Origin: Anabaena lutea FACHB-196 | GTDB lineage: Bacteria > Cyanobacteriota > Cyanobacteriia > Cyanobacteriales > Nostocaceae | DNA: 64,000 nucleotides | Assembly (NCBI RefSeq): GCF_014698305.1 | Contig: NZ_JACJST010000001.1 | Location: 310,001-374,000 of the forward strand | Direction of reading: 5' to 3' | In this document: in pieces, positions 16,341-25,736 of the stretch | Layout of the letters: every line of letters begins with the position of its first letter | Numbering within the stretch: the first letter of the stretch is position 1 | The notes under the pieces: generated by a model | The model's input: the letters and a program-made list of their open reading frames with translations, nothing else | The model's database searches: none | Told to the model about the DNA's origin: nothing | Position numbers and translations under genes: made by a program

Positions 16341-18785
16341 TTAACTAACAGTCAGTAATTCGCGTGTTTCTGTTTTTCTGACTCTTACCTGACCATCATC
16401 GTCTACATCAACAATGGCTGTGTCTCCATCTAGGATTTGACCAGCCAGAAGTGCTTCAGCTAGAGAATCTTCTAACAGGCGCATAATTGCTCGGCGTAAC
16501 GGTCTAGCACCATAACTGGGGTCATATCCTTCGGTTACTACCCGGTCTTTGAAGCTTTCGGTAACTTCGAGTTTAATTCCTCTGTCCGTCAAGCGACTAG
16601 CAACATCGAGGAGCATGATATCAGCAATTTGCTTGACTTCAGCTTTGTTAAGTTGAGTGAAGACGATAATGTCATCAACACGATTGAGGAATTCTGGACG
16701 GAAGTAAGCTTTCAGTTCTTCGTTTACCAAGTTGCGAATCCGGTGATAACTAGCGTCGGCTTGATTATCAAATTCAAAGCCTAAACTCATACCGCCTTTT
16801 TCAATTACCTTAGAACCAATATTGGAAGTTAAGATAATCAATGTATTCTTGAAGTCCACTTTCCGACCTTTTGCGTCGGTGAGGTGTCCGTCATCTAAGA
16901 TTTGCAGCAGCATATTGAATACATCAGGGTGTGCTTTTTCGATTTCGTCGAATAGCAACACTGTGTATGGTTTGCGCCGCACAGCTTCCGTTAGTTGTCC
17001 GCCTTCGTCGTAGCCAACATAACCAGGAGGTGAACCAATCAACTTAGAAACGTTGTGGCTTTCCATGTATTCGGACATATCCAAGCGAATCATCGCGTCT
17101 TCGGAACCGAAGAAGTAAGCGGCTAATGATTTCGCTAATTCAGTTTTACCAACACCGGTAGGACCAGAAAAGATAAAGCTGGCTATGGGGCGGTTAGGAC
17201 TCTTTAAGCCAACACGGGCGCGACGAATAGCACGAGAAACAGCGGTGACGGCTTGTTCTTGACCAATTAGGCGTTTATGGAGGGTGTCTTCTAGGTGTAA
17301 CAGTAACTCTGATTCTGATTCTGTGAGTTTGTTAACTGGTACGCCTGTCCAAGAAGCTACGATTTGGGCGATGTCTTCTTCGTCAACAATGGGGGCTTTA
17401 GCGTTTTGTTGCGTTTCTTCGGTGTAGAGTCTAGCTTGTATTTCTACTTCTTGGTCACGCAGCTTACCAGCTTTGTCAAAGTTCTGAAGTCTAACTGCTT
17501 CTTCTTTGGCTTTGGTAACACCAACTAATTCACGTTTGAGTTCCTTGTCGGTGGAGGTGCGTGAGTTACGCAAGCGCACGCGGGAACCAGCTTCGTCAAT
17601 TAAGTCTATGGCTTTATCTGGGAGAAAGCGATCGCTAATATAACGATCTGACAACTCAGCCGCAGCTACTACCGCAGCATCAGAAATATGGACTTTATGG
17701 TGCTGTTCATAAGCTCCGCGCAAACCATAGAGAATTTGAATAGTTTCTGCAACCGATGGTTCTCCGACCATAATTGGTTGAAAACGACGCTCTAAGGCTG
17801 CATCACGTTCGATGTGTTGACGGTATTCATCCAAAGTGGTAGCGCCGATACATTGGAGTTCACCTCTTGCTAAAGCTGGTTTGAGGATGTTTGCTGCATC
17901 TAAACCACCTTCTGTACCACCCGCACCGACTAAGGTGTGAATTTCGTCTATCACGAGGATGATATTGCCTTCTGTGCGAACTTCTTCCATGATTTTTTTG
18001 AGCCGTTCCTCAAAATCCCCACGGAAGCGAGTTCCCGCAACTACAGAACCCATATCCAGACTGATGACTTGCTTGTTGAGCAAAACTTCAGGTACATCTT
18101 GGTTAATGATACGTTGAGCTAGACCTTCTGCGATCGCAGTTTTACCAACTCCTGGTTCCCCAATCAAGACTGGGTTATTTTTGGTGCGGCGACCAAGAAT
18201 TTGCACCGTGCGTTCAATTTCTTGTTGACGACCAACTACAGGGTCAAGCTTGCCTTCCTGAGCCAGTTTAGTCAGATTTCTGCCAAACTCTTCTATGGTT
18301 AAGTTTTGGGTACGCTTGGAACTCTTCCCTCCGCCCGCAAAAACAGTCACATCTTCACCTAAACGGCTAATGACAGCCGAGCGGATAGCGTGCAAATCAA
18401 CTCCCAGATTTTGTAGTACTTTGGCGGCGACTCCTTCCCCAGCCTCAGTTAAACCTAACAATAAATGTTCAGTGTTTATGTAGTTGTGTCCCAGGCTATG
18501 AGCTTCTCTAAATGATTGCTCGAAAAGGCTTTTTACTTTGGGTGTAAACGGAATTTCTGGTGGGACAAAACCAGAACCTCGGCCAATAATTTTTTCTACT
18601 TCCCGACGTGCATCTTTGAGGTTAACACCCAACTCGGCCAGCACTTTAGCAGCAACCCCAGTTCCTTCTCCCATCAAACCCAGGAGAATTTGTTCCGTTC
18701 CTACAAAGTTGTGTCCCAGACGGCGTGCTTCCTCCTGAGCTAACATAATTACCCTAATGGCTTCGGAAGTGAAGTGTTCAAACAT
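16341..18785 (-). CDS. clpC: ATP-dependent Clp protease ATP-binding subunit ClpC
   Basis: This 814-residue class I HSP100 unfoldase has two Clp_N repeats (residues ~1-145), the first AAA+ module with GEPGVGKT (~210), a middle region with a UVR-like segment (~430), the second AAA+ module with GPTGVGKT (~550) and [13 protein letters not shown], and a C-terminal D2-small domain. It feeds unfolded substrates to ClpP-type peptidases. ClpC is the essential house-keeping form in cyanobacteria, and the length is normal (~820). It is alone on the minus strand between two + strand groups, with its own terminator. The ATG at 18785 gives the canonical [11 protein letters not shown] start. Confidence 0.97.
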   Translation of the reverse strand: MFEHFTSEAIRVIMLAQEEARRLGHNFVGTEQILLGLMGEGTGVAAKVLAELGVNLKDARREVEKIIGRGSGFVPPEIPFTPKVKSLFEQSFREAHSLGHNYINTEHLLLGLTEAGEGVAAKVLQNLGVDLHAIRSAVISRLGEDVTVFAGGGKSSKRTQNLTIEEFGRNLTKLAQEGKLDPVVGRQQEIERTVQILGRRTKNNPVLIGEPGVGKTAIAEGLAQRIINQDVPEVLLNKQVISLDMGSVVAGTRFRGDFEERLKKIMEEVRTEGNIILVIDEIHTLVGAGGTEGGLDAANILKPALARGELQCIGATTLDEYRQHIERDAALERRFQPIMVGEPSVAETIQILYGLRGAYEQHHKVHISDAAVVAAAELSDRYISDRFLPDKAIDLIDEAGSRVRLRNSRTSTDKELKRELVGVTKAKEEAVRLQNFDKAGKLRDQEVEIQARLYTEETQQNAKAPIVDEEDIAQIVASWTGVPVNKLTESESELLLHLEDTLHKRLIGQEQAVTAVSRAIRRARVGLKSPNRPIASFIFSGPTGVGKTELAKSLAAYFFGSEDAMIRLDMSEYMESHNVSKLIGSPPGYVGYDEGGQLTEAVRRKPYTVLLFDEIEKAHPDVFNMLLQILDDGHLTDAKGRKVDFKNTLIILTSNIGSKVIEKGGMSLGFEFDNQADASYHRIRNLVNEELKAYFRPEFLNRVDDIIVFTQLNKAEVKQIADIMLLDVASRLTDRGIKLEVTESFKDRVVTEGYDPSYGARPLRRAIMRLLEDSLAEALLAGQILDGDTAIVDVDDDGQVRVRKTETRELLTVS

Positions 18786-19118
18786 AGCGGGTTCTTGCTC
18801 CCTTGCTGCTTGTACTGTGGGTGATATAAATTCACCCTCATGTAAAGTTTCTTGTATTTTCTTAAAGATAATGTATCTTTATTTAAGATTGAATGGCAGT
18901 GGTGAGAGCCGTATGAGCTAGGGTGTGGTTGCCGTCTTTAGCAGTACCGAGTACCGAGTGCTGAGTACCTAGTGGTAAGTGCTGAGTTGATTAAATGTTG
19001 TAAAGTAGACTTATTGTTTTCCGTATTAAATGATTTTTCTGGAACTGTTCTACTTTCAACTAAACTGAGAACTCAGGATGGCATTTAGGACTAAGCACTT
19101 ACTACTCTCTCACTGAAG
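18786..19118. other. Divergent promoter region between clpC and DUF3288 gene, with degenerate repeats
   Basis: No gene was found. Bases ~18940-18986 hold degenerate GAGTACC/GTGCTGA repeats (GAGTACCGAGTGCTGAGTACC-like), another short-repeat type frequent in cyanobacterial spacers. A run GTATCTTTATTTAAGATTGAAT near 18871 could serve clpC transcription, but no clear -35/-10 pair could be assigned. Confidence 0.4.
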
Positions 19119-19415
19119 ATGACAGAAACCTCACCAAGCAAAGATCAGCAACATCCCCTTTACAACCGCGATCGACCCTTTATTGATATTTTACTCTCTC
19201 AAGAGGCAACGGACTACAATTTGGCCGAATTGGCTAGGCTGAAAATTCGCTATCAAGGCTTTCCAGGCGCACGGGACATCCAAAAAGACCTAGATAAAGT
19301 TTTGCAACGCTGGGGTTTAACGGAAACTGAACTGTTGGAAAAAACTCGCCAGCTACACGAAGTGGGCGGAATTTATAAAAGTCGCGGCAAAAAAGAAGAG
19401 CAAGATTGGAATTAG
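19119..19415 (+). CDS. DUF3288 family protein
   Basis: This small 98-residue soluble protein has the cyanobacterial DUF3288 pattern: DQQHPLYxRDR near the N-terminus and the block DYNLAELARLKIRYQGFPGA followed by DIQKDLDKVLQ. The function is unknown. The family is almost confined to cyanobacteria and plants' relatives of them. It is followed directly by tandem-repeat DNA, and its stop codon lies at the start of the 7-bp array. Confidence 0.85.
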   Translation: MTETSPSKDQQHPLYNRDRPFIDILLSQEATDYNLAELARLKIRYQGFPGARDIQKDLDKVLQRWGLTETELLEKTRQLHEVGGIYKSRGKKEEQDWN

Positions 19416-19442
19416 TCATTGGTCATTGGTCATTGGTCATTG
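19415..19442. repeat. GTCATTG heptamer array, 4 copies
   Basis: There are four consecutive GTCATTG units immediately after the DUF3288 stop. The array is of the same class as the 16104 array. Confidence 0.85.
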
Positions 19443-19463
19443 GAAACTCTTAATTTTCTCCGC

Positions 19464-19698
19464 GTCTCCCTATCTCCCTATCTCCCTATCTCCCTATCTC
19501 CCTATCTCCTTATCTCCCTATCTCCCTATCTCCCTATCTCCCTATCTCCCTATCTCCTTATCTCCCTATCTCCCTATCTCCCTATCTCCCTATCTCCCTA
19601 TCTCCCTATCTCCCTATCTCCCTATCTCCCTATCTCCCTATCTCCCTATCTCCCTATCTCCCTATCTCCCTATCTCCCTATCTCCCTATCTCCCCATC
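19464..19698. repeat. Octamer array TCTCCCTA, about 29 copies
   Basis: An almost perfect 8-bp tandem array of about 235 bases (TCTCCCTA on +, TAGGGAGA on -), with two TCTCCTTA variants near 19507 and 19555. It runs into the 3' end of the MlaD-type gene on the minus strand and provides that gene's stop codon. Long + strand frames over it encode only SPYLPISL repeats and are artefacts. Confidence 0.95.
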
Positions 19699-21227
19699 TC
19701 CGCGTCCCCGCGTCTCCCCATCTCCGCGTCCTCTGCACCCTGCTCTCCTGCTCCCTGCTCCCTTTCCTGGGGGGTGGGGGTGGGAGTTACGACTTGGGGT
19801 GGCTCTACAAATGCTTTCGGGGTGGGTGTGGGAGTTACGACTTGGGGTGGCTCTACAAATGCTTTCGGGGTGGGGGTGGGAGTGACAACTTGGGGTGGCT
19901 CTACAAATGGTTTCGGGGTGGGTGTGGGAGTTACAAATTTGGGTTTATCTAAAAATGCTTTCAGAGTTGGTGTAGGAGTTAGGGTTTCTGGTTGATTCAA
20001 AGATGTTTTAATAGAGTCTAATGTGACAGCTACCTTTGCTTGTTGCTGCATATCTTGTGTAGAAGAAACCAATTTGCTGAGACCATTCACAAGTTGTAGA
20101 AGATTTTGCCGGAATTTGGGATCTCCCGTTAATTCATCTAAATCAGATGTAATTTTTTGTGTATTTTCAAATGTCACCCTGGCTGAGTCTAGGGTTTGTT
20201 GCAAAAGAACAATATTTTTAGGATCATTTAAATTTTTGGAAGCATCTTTTAAATTAGCTGAAGCTTCGGCGGCGTTAGCAGACAAAAGTTCTAAATTTTT
20301 CAATAATTCCCCTTCTGTGAGACGATTAACCGCCGGGGATAGACTGGTAACTGTCTGACGTAATTGATTACTGGTTTGGGTAATATTATTTAAAGCACCA
20401 ACTAGGGAAGAACGATTTGTTGTCAATAAGTCATCTAAGTTATTCAGCAAACGACTGGCTTGTTTGGCAGTTACACTAAAGTCGCTGGCTGTTACACCTA
20501 ATTGATTTGCGGTTTTTGTGCTAGTCGCCGTCAGTTGATTTGTTGCCTGTTGTACTGTAGCAGCAGTGCTAGAAAATGTACCTATTTGTCCTTTAAAGCT
20601 TTTGCTGACAGTTTGGAGTTCTCGACTCAGATTAGCAACACTAGTAGCAGCATCAGCAGAGGTGACTAAAAGTCGATTAACGTTGTTAAAAAATTTCTCG
20701 TCACCGTATTGAGCCGCAAAATCAGATGATTGGCGAATCAGTTCATCGACGCTGATACCAATTTGACCTTTTAAGTTAGTAGCGCCATTGCAAATAATCA
20801 GGCTGGCATTACAATCTTTGTCTAGAGGTTTAGAAATAACTGTTTCAGTAGGTAAGTTGGCTTTTGGTGTGATATCAATAATACTTTCGCTAATTAATCC
20901 GCTTTGATTTGCCTCAATCGATGAGTTGTATGGAATTAGTAAGTTAGGATCAGTAATTTCAATTTCCACTGCAACGGCATTTACTCCCGTTTTAATATTG
21001 GAAATACTACCCACTTTTACACCACGATAACGAACTGGTGCGCCTTTTTGCATTCCCCCAGCGTTAACAAATTCGACTACAGCTTTATAAGAACTGCGTC
21101 CAGGGGTGATTCTATTCAACCACAGCAAAATTATCCCAAATGCGCCTAAACCCAGTAGAAGTAACAATCCCACTGAGCCTTCTCTTAATGTTCGTCTAGA
21201 TGTGAAGCTGTTAATTAGATTCTGCAT
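19686..21227 (-). CDS. MCE/MlaD-domain protein with repetitive C-terminal tail
   Basis: This 513-residue protein has one N-terminal membrane helix (GLLLLLGLGAFGIILLW) followed by a single MCE domain (GGMQKGAPVRYRGVKVGSI and following strands, residues ~45-125). After that comes a long helical region rich in Asn, Ser, Thr and Leu, and a Pro/Thr-rich tail with 16-residue repeats (TPTPTPKAFVEPPQVV type). MlaD-like proteins bind lipids as part of ABC machines moving phospholipids or lipids between membranes. The MlaF-type ATPase gene is immediately upstream in the same orientation. The start is ATG 21227, with GGGGAGGG just upstream; an earlier TTG is less likely. The last ~15 residues are encoded by degenerate repeat DNA and the stop is TAG inside the 8-bp array. 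Confidence 0.88.
   Translation of the reverse strand: MQNLINSFTSRRTLREGSVGLLLLLGLGAFGIILLWLNRITPGRSSYKAVVEFVNAGGMQKGAPVRYRGVKVGSISNIKTGVNAVAVEIEITDPNLLIPYNSSIEANQSGLISESIIDITPKANLPTETVISKPLDKDCNASLIICNGATNLKGQIGISVDELIRQSSDFAAQYGDEKFFNNVNRLLVTSADAATSVANLSRELQTVSKSFKGQIGTFSSTAATVQQATNQLTATSTKTANQLGVTASDFSVTAKQASRLLNNLDDLLTTNRSSLVGALNNITQTSNQLRQTVTSLSPAVNRLTEGELLKNLELLSANAAEASANLKDASKNLNDPKNIVLLQQTLDSARVTFENTQKITSDLDELTGDPKFRQNLLQLVNGLSKLVSSTQDMQQQAKVAVTLDSIKTSLNQPETLTPTPTLKAFLDKPKFVTPTPTPKPFVEPPQVVTPTPTPKAFVEPPQVVTPTPTPKAFVEPPQVVTPTPTPQEREQGAGEQGAEDAEMGRRGDAEMGR
19771..19980 (-). repeat. 48-bp in-frame tandem repeats in the MlaD-type gene
   Basis: Units start at 19771, 19819, 19867, 19915 and (degenerate) 19963. 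Each encodes 16 residues of the Pro/Thr-rich tail. The inner copies are nearly identical and the outermost one has diverged, as expected for recent expansion. Confidence 0.9.
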
Positions 21228-21335
21228 TTTTCCCTCCCCTGAAAAACTAGTCCTGATTGGCGACAAATGGAACTCTGAAAAGCTAAGAATAATATTTCAC
21301 AATACCAAATCTAAAATCTAAAATCCCAGATTGTA

Positions 21336-22139
21336 TTAACCGGCTATCTGAATTGGTCCATGTATACTCCCACTCATAAATTGTCTGATCAAAGGATGGT
21401 CAGTGTGATCTATTTCACTCACTTTACCTTGCCATTGCACTTTACCTTGATAAAGAAATACTAATTTGTCCGCTGTGCGCCGAATGGTACTTTCTTGGTG
21501 GGTAACAATGGCATAAGTACTACAGACACCTTGTGTACATTGCAAACTGCGGATTAAATCCTCAATGACCGTTGAGGCGATGGGATCAAGTCCGGCTGTG
21601 GGTTCATCGTACAATAAAACTTCTGGACTATCTGCGGGATTATGGGGATTAGACATAATTGCACGGGCAAAACTGACCCGTTTTCGCATCCCTCCGGAAA
21701 GTTCTGCTGGGTAAAGATGACCGATTCCTGGTAAACCCACCATCTCTAATTTTTCATTTACTAGTTGGCGAATGTGCGATCGCTCTAATTTGGAATTTTG
21801 GTACAATGAAAATCCCACGTTTTCTTCTACTGTCAACGAGTCAAATAAGGCCGCTTGTTGAAATACCATCCCAATTCCTACAGCATCTGCACCGTCTTCA
21901 ATCAACCCATCTCTCTGTACTCCTTGGATATAAATTTCTCCTTCATCGGGCTGTAATAACCCGGCAATTATTCTTAAAATCGTCGATTTACCCGTTCCCG
22001 ACGGTCCAATAATTGCTAGTGCTTCCCCTCGCTCAATTGTCAAATCGACATGATCTAAAACCTGATTTTTACCAAAGGATTTAGAAATGCCTTTCAGTTC
22101 AATTAATGGTTTAGTTATTGATAATTTGTCATTTGTCAT
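21336..22139 (-). CDS. MlaF-type ABC transporter ATP-binding protein
   Basis: This 267-residue ATPase has Walker A GPSGTGKST, the ABC signature LSGGMRKRV, Walker B VLLYDEPTAGLD, the Q-loop near VFQQAAL and the switch His in VTHQ. The LSGGMRKR form is characteristic of MlaF/TGD3 ATPases that drive MCE-protein lipid transport. It precedes the MlaD-type gene by 108 bases on the same strand, so the pair is probably one operon; an MlaE permease is not in the window. Several upstream in-frame starts exist, but ATG 22139 (MTNDKLSIT) gives the normal family length, and the extension is repeat-like. Confidence 0.92.
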   Translation of the reverse strand: MTNDKLSITKPLIELKGISKSFGKNQVLDHVDLTIERGEALAIIGPSGTGKSTILRIIAGLLQPDEGEIYIQGVQRDGLIEDGADAVGIGMVFQQAALFDSLTVEENVGFSLYQNSKLERSHIRQLVNEKLEMVGLPGIGHLYPAELSGGMRKRVSFARAIMSNPHNPADSPEVLLYDEPTAGLDPIASTVIEDLIRSLQCTQGVCSTYAIVTHQESTIRRTADKLVFLYQGKVQWQGKVSEIDHTDHPLIRQFMSGSIHGPIQIAG

Positions 22140-22140
22140 G

Positions 22141-22213
22141 GGTGATAGGTGATAGGTGATTGGTAATGGGTGATTGGTAATTAATAATATTTTTTGACAA
22201 CTGACAACTGACA
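22141..22213. repeat. Degenerate 7-bp repeats in the divergent promoter region
   Basis: GGTGATA and GGTGATT units, followed by two and a half ACTGACA-type units, fill the 77 bases between the divergent MlaF-type and carotenoid-isomerase-like genes, so promoter elements must lie within repeat DNA. Confidence 0.6.
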
Positions 22214-22216
22214 AAT

Positions 22217-23716
22217 ATGCAAGATATTGATATTTTAGTGATTGGTAGCGGTATCGGTGGCTTATGTGCGGCTGGGTTACTTGCTCGTTATGGAAAACGG
22301 GTAATTGTCTGTGAAAGTCACACAATCCCCGGTGGTGCAGCCCACAGCTTTAAAAGACGAGGTTTTGAGTTTGATTCTGGCCCCTCTTTTTATTGTGGTC
22401 TTAGCGAATCCCACAGCTTAAATCCCCTTAAACAACTTCTGGATGTGCTTGGTGAATCTCTCCAAGTTATACCTTATGATCCTTTAGGACATTATCACTT
22501 TCCTGAAGGCACTTTTGCAGTTTATAGCAATGGGGAGCTTTACCGTCAGGAGTTGGCAAAAATCACGCCTCAAGGTGCTAAAGAATTTCAGCAGTTTGAA
22601 CAACGTCTGTTAGGGCTTTACGACGCAATGAAAGGTATTCCCACCCTAGCACTGAGGGCTGACTGGCAAGTTATACCACTATTGTTACAACGTTATTTAC
22701 CAGATTTGGGGAAAATGTTGTTCAATTTGCCAATTGTACAAACTTCTGTTGGTAGTGTCATGAATGCTACTATCAAAGACCCTTGGGTAAAGCGACTAAT
22801 TGACCTAGAATGCTTTCTTTTATCTGGTTTAAAGGCAGAAGGAACAATTGCCCCAGAGGTAGCTTTTATGTTAGGTGAACGTTGCCGTGCTGGTGTTGAA
22901 TATCCTTTAGGAGGTAGTAAAGCGATTGTTGATGCTTTGGTGCGAGGTTTGCAACGTTGGGGTGGTGAGTTGCGTTTGGGTTGTCATGTTGAGCAAATTT
23001 TGGTGGAAGGAGGAAAAGCGGTTGGTGTGAAATTGAAATCTGGTGAGATTTTGAAAGCACCAATAGTAATTTCTAACGCTACTCTTTGGGATACTTACAA
23101 TCACCTGTTACATCCTGAAGATTTACCCGCAAGTTATCGTCAAGCGGCTTTAGATACACCAGCAGTTGAAAGCTTTATGCATTTACACTTAGGCATCAAG
23201 GCGGAAGGGTTGGAGAATTTAACAGGACATCATGTGGTGGTTCATGATTCTCATCAAGATATTACTGTGGCTGGGAATACTTGCATGATTTCCATTCCTA
23301 GTGTTTGGGATGCTTCTTTAGCACCAGCAGGAAATCATGTGGTTCATGCTTATACCTTGGAACCTTATGAGGGTTGGGAACGCAATGATGATTATGAAAA
23401 CCAGAAACGGGAAAAAGCGCAATCTTTATACCGCGCTCTAGAGCGAATTATACCGGATATTCGTGAGCGTGTGGTGTTGGAACTTATTGGTACACCTTTA
23501 ACTCATGCTCATTATTTGCGACGCTATCAGGGAACCTATGGCCCAGCTATTGCTGCGGGTAAGGGGATGTTTCCTGGGACACATACGCCGATCAAGGGTT
23601 TATATCGGGTGGGAGATAGTACTTTACCAGGAATCGGTGTTCCTGCTGTCGCTGCGTCGGGGATTTTGTGTGCGAATACGTTGGTGAGTGTGTTGCAGAT
23701 GTTGGAGGTTTTGTAG
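22217..23716 (+). CDS. Carotenoid isomerase-like (CrtH/CRTISO family) FAD oxidoreductase
   Basis: This 499-residue flavoprotein has the N-terminal dinucleotide motif VIGSGIGGLCAAGLLARYG, then GGAAHSFKRRGFEFDSGPS, and a C-terminal FAD motif GLYRVGDSTLPGIGVPAV. This pattern is shared by carotene cis-trans isomerases (CrtH/CRTISO) and phytoene-desaturase relatives. CrtH converts poly-cis lycopene to all-trans lycopene. Cyanobacteria have several paralogues of this family, so the exact substrate is uncertain. It is divergently placed from the MlaF-type gene. Confidence 0.8.
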   Translation: MQDIDILVIGSGIGGLCAAGLLARYGKRVIVCESHTIPGGAAHSFKRRGFEFDSGPSFYCGLSESHSLNPLKQLLDVLGESLQVIPYDPLGHYHFPEGTFAVYSNGELYRQELAKITPQGAKEFQQFEQRLLGLYDAMKGIPTLALRADWQVIPLLLQRYLPDLGKMLFNLPIVQTSVGSVMNATIKDPWVKRLIDLECFLLSGLKAEGTIAPEVAFMLGERCRAGVEYPLGGSKAIVDALVRGLQRWGGELRLGCHVEQILVEGGKAVGVKLKSGEILKAPIVISNATLWDTYNHLLHPEDLPASYRQAALDTPAVESFMHLHLGIKAEGLENLTGHHVVVHDSHQDITVAGNTCMISIPSVWDASLAPAGNHVVHAYTLEPYEGWERNDDYENQKREKAQSLYRALERIIPDIRERVVLELIGTPLTHAHYLRRYQGTYGPAIAAGKGMFPGTHTPIKGLYRVGDSTLPGIGVPAVAASGILCANTLVSVLQMLEVL

Positions 23717-24008
23717 GGTTTTAAACGAACCACGTTCGCGGACGCGGAACGTCCCGAAGAGATAGACACGAAGGAAGCGAAGGGAAGAGAGTTTTAGAGA
23801 GATTTTGGGTGGGTGATGATGGGTTATTTTTCTCACGCAGAGACGCAGAGGCGCGGAGAGTAATTAAGAGTTTGGTGTAATGATGTGAAAACTGCTGTAA
23901 TGTAGGTTGGGTTGAAGACATGAAAACCAACATTGATTATTTTTTGTTGGGTTACGACTGCCTAAACTAACCTACATTTTTTATTACTAAACTGTTGACA
24001 TCAATTAA
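23717..24008. other. Intergenic region with dispersed repeats
   Basis: Bases ~23836-23861 carry ACGCAGAGACGCAGAGGCGCGGAG, a dispersed cyanobacterial repeat also present at 44778. Bases 23901-23976 form a nested inverted repeat: TGTAGGTT with AACCTACA outside, and AACCAACA facing TGTTGGGTT inside, followed by a T-run. That structure may act as a bidirectional terminator between the convergent genes or may be a small mobile remnant. Confidence 0.5.
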
Positions 24009-25484
24009 TTATTGGCGCAACTTTCTGATTCGCTCCATAGCATCTTGATAGTTTTTTTCCTTACCTTCTCTTTTATATATATCTGCTGCTTTTTGGAAAT
24101 CATGAATTGCACTCTGTTTATTTCCTAAATTAGAACGGGCAATTCCTCGGTTGTTGTATGCTAAAGCAAAGTTAGGATTAATATTGATAGCCTGAGTGTA
24201 ATCTTCAATTGCACGCTGTTTATCTCCTAATTGATAACGTGCAATTCCTCGGGCGTAGTAAGCATAAGCAAAGTTAGGATTAATATTGATAGCCTGAGTG
24301 TAATCTTCAATTGCATTCTGTTTATCTCCTAATTGATAACGTGCAATTCCTCGGTTGTAGTAAGCATCAGTAGAGTTAGGATCAATTTTGATAGCCTGAG
24401 TGTAATCTTCAATTGCACGCTGTTTATCTCCTAATTCATTACGGGCAACTCCTCTTTTGTAGTAAGCATAAGCAAAGTTAGGATCAATTTTGATAGTCTG
24501 AGTGTAATCTTCAATTGCACTCTGTCTATCTCCTAATTTAGAATGGGCAATTCCTCGGACGTAGTAAGCATAAGCAAAGTTAGGATCAATTTTAATAGCC
24601 TGAGTGTAATCTTCAATTGCACTCTGTTTATCTCCTAATTCAGAACGAACAACACCTCGTCTGTAATAAGAATGAGCATAATTAGGATTAATCCTAATAG
24701 CTTGGTTAAAATCTTCAATTCCACCCTGCGTATCTCCTAAATAATACATGGCACGTCCCCGTTGGTTGTAAGCATCTACATTATTTGGTTGCAGTTGCAA
24801 TACTTGAGAATAATAATTAACAGCACCTCGATAATCTTCTCTGTCACGACACTCATTACCTAAGCGCATATATTCATCAGCTTCAGAAGATGCCAAACTC
24901 TTTAAATAGCAGCGTAAACCTCCAGAGTAAAGCAACTCATCTATCCCTACCAAGGCTTTACCATCAATAGATGTAATCATCTTAGTTGGTAAAAATCCTG
25001 CCAAAATCAAATTGTATTCATTCTGCGCCTCGCTCACTTCTTCTTGAATTAAAATACAAACTAGAACCGCATTTTTTTCAATTTCTTCTTGGCTAATTGT
25101 CCATTTAATTTCATCAAATTTACCATTACGAGCTTTTACCTGAATACCCACTTCTGGGTCTGAAGCCAAGGTAAAATCAACTTTTCCATCACCACCAACG
25201 CGCTTTTCATAGTCAACTTCTGTGACAAAATTACCTAACCGGGTTTTGACAACTTCCTCACCCAGTTTTCCCTTCATGTTGTTAATAAAGTAATTTTTCG
25301 GGTCATTGGGTTTATACTTCCTCACCATCTCCCAGCAAAAATCCCGTAATTGCTTTAACCTCTCTCCAGATATGACAGTTAGTTCACTATGCTGGCCTTG
25401 TTTGTCACAATGCAGGAAGTCACTAGATTTCAGTCTTTGAATAAAATCAGTCTGTTGGGCTTTGAGTGGTGTTGTCCAGTCCAT
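24009..25484 (-). CDS. TPR protein with N-terminal restriction-endonuclease-like (DUF4365-type) domain
   Basis: The N-terminal ~210 residues look like a DUF4365/PD-(D/E)xK fold: GKLGEEVVK, then VDFTL and IQVKAR, giving the Glu...Asp...Gln-x-Lys order of this nuclease superfamily. From about residue 225 to the end there are eight to nine TPR units of 34 residues (Y..RG.AR..LGDKQ.AIEDYTQAI.I.PN). TPRs form superhelical protein-binding scaffolds. Nuclease-like plus TPR architecture may indicate a defence or DNA-processing role, but many such cyanobacterial proteins are uncharacterised. I chose ATG 25484 (MDWTTPL); an in-frame ATG at 25538 would add 18 residues, and neither has a good ribosome site. 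Confidence 0.75.
   Translation of the reverse strand: MDWTTPLKAQQTDFIQRLKSSDFLHCDKQGQHSELTVISGERLKQLRDFCWEMVRKYKPNDPKNYFINNMKGKLGEEVVKTRLGNFVTEVDYEKRVGGDGKVDFTLASDPEVGIQVKARNGKFDEIKWTISQEEIEKNAVLVCILIQEEVSEAQNEYNLILAGFLPTKMITSIDGKALVGIDELLYSGGLRCYLKSLASSEADEYMRLGNECRDREDYRGAVNYYSQVLQLQPNNVDAYNQRGRAMYYLGDTQGGIEDFNQAIRINPNYAHSYYRRGVVRSELGDKQSAIEDYTQAIKIDPNFAYAYYVRGIAHSKLGDRQSAIEDYTQTIKIDPNFAYAYYKRGVARNELGDKQRAIEDYTQAIKIDPNSTDAYYNRGIARYQLGDKQNAIEDYTQAININPNFAYAYYARGIARYQLGDKQRAIEDYTQAININPNFALAYNNRGIARSNLGNKQSAIHDFQKAADIYKREGKEKNYQDAMERIRKLRQ
24150..24700 (-). repeat. 102-bp tandem repeats encoding TPR units
   Basis: About five consecutive 102-bp units (34 codons each) are close to identical at DNA level inside the TPR gene, e.g. 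the recurring GAGTGTAATCTTCAATTGCA block at 24195, 24297, 24399, 24501 and 24603. Such near-identity points to recent unit duplication or homogenisation. Confidence 0.85.
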
Positions 25485-25736
25485 ATCGGTATAAATTTGC
25501 TGGAATGTCAGAAGGAATCTAATTTTAGTATTCCCCATCCAGAAGCAAAAATATCTAATATTTGTTAAATTCGGCTACCTTCATTATTTTTCTGGCAACA
25601 CCTAAACTGTATTAGAATATAAATGTGATTTTCGGAAATGAAAGATGGTCAAATCATGATTTACATCTTTTTTCATCCTGAAACAGAATCTATTTTTCAA
25701 TTTATTGAATGTTACACTCTCTACTGCAAATAAAAA

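Noticed and set aside
19419-19995. Two long plus-strand frames with SPYLPISL repeats
   Set aside because: They are translations of the 8-bp array and the antisense of the MlaD-type gene tail; an 8-bp unit leaves all frames open when it lacks stops.
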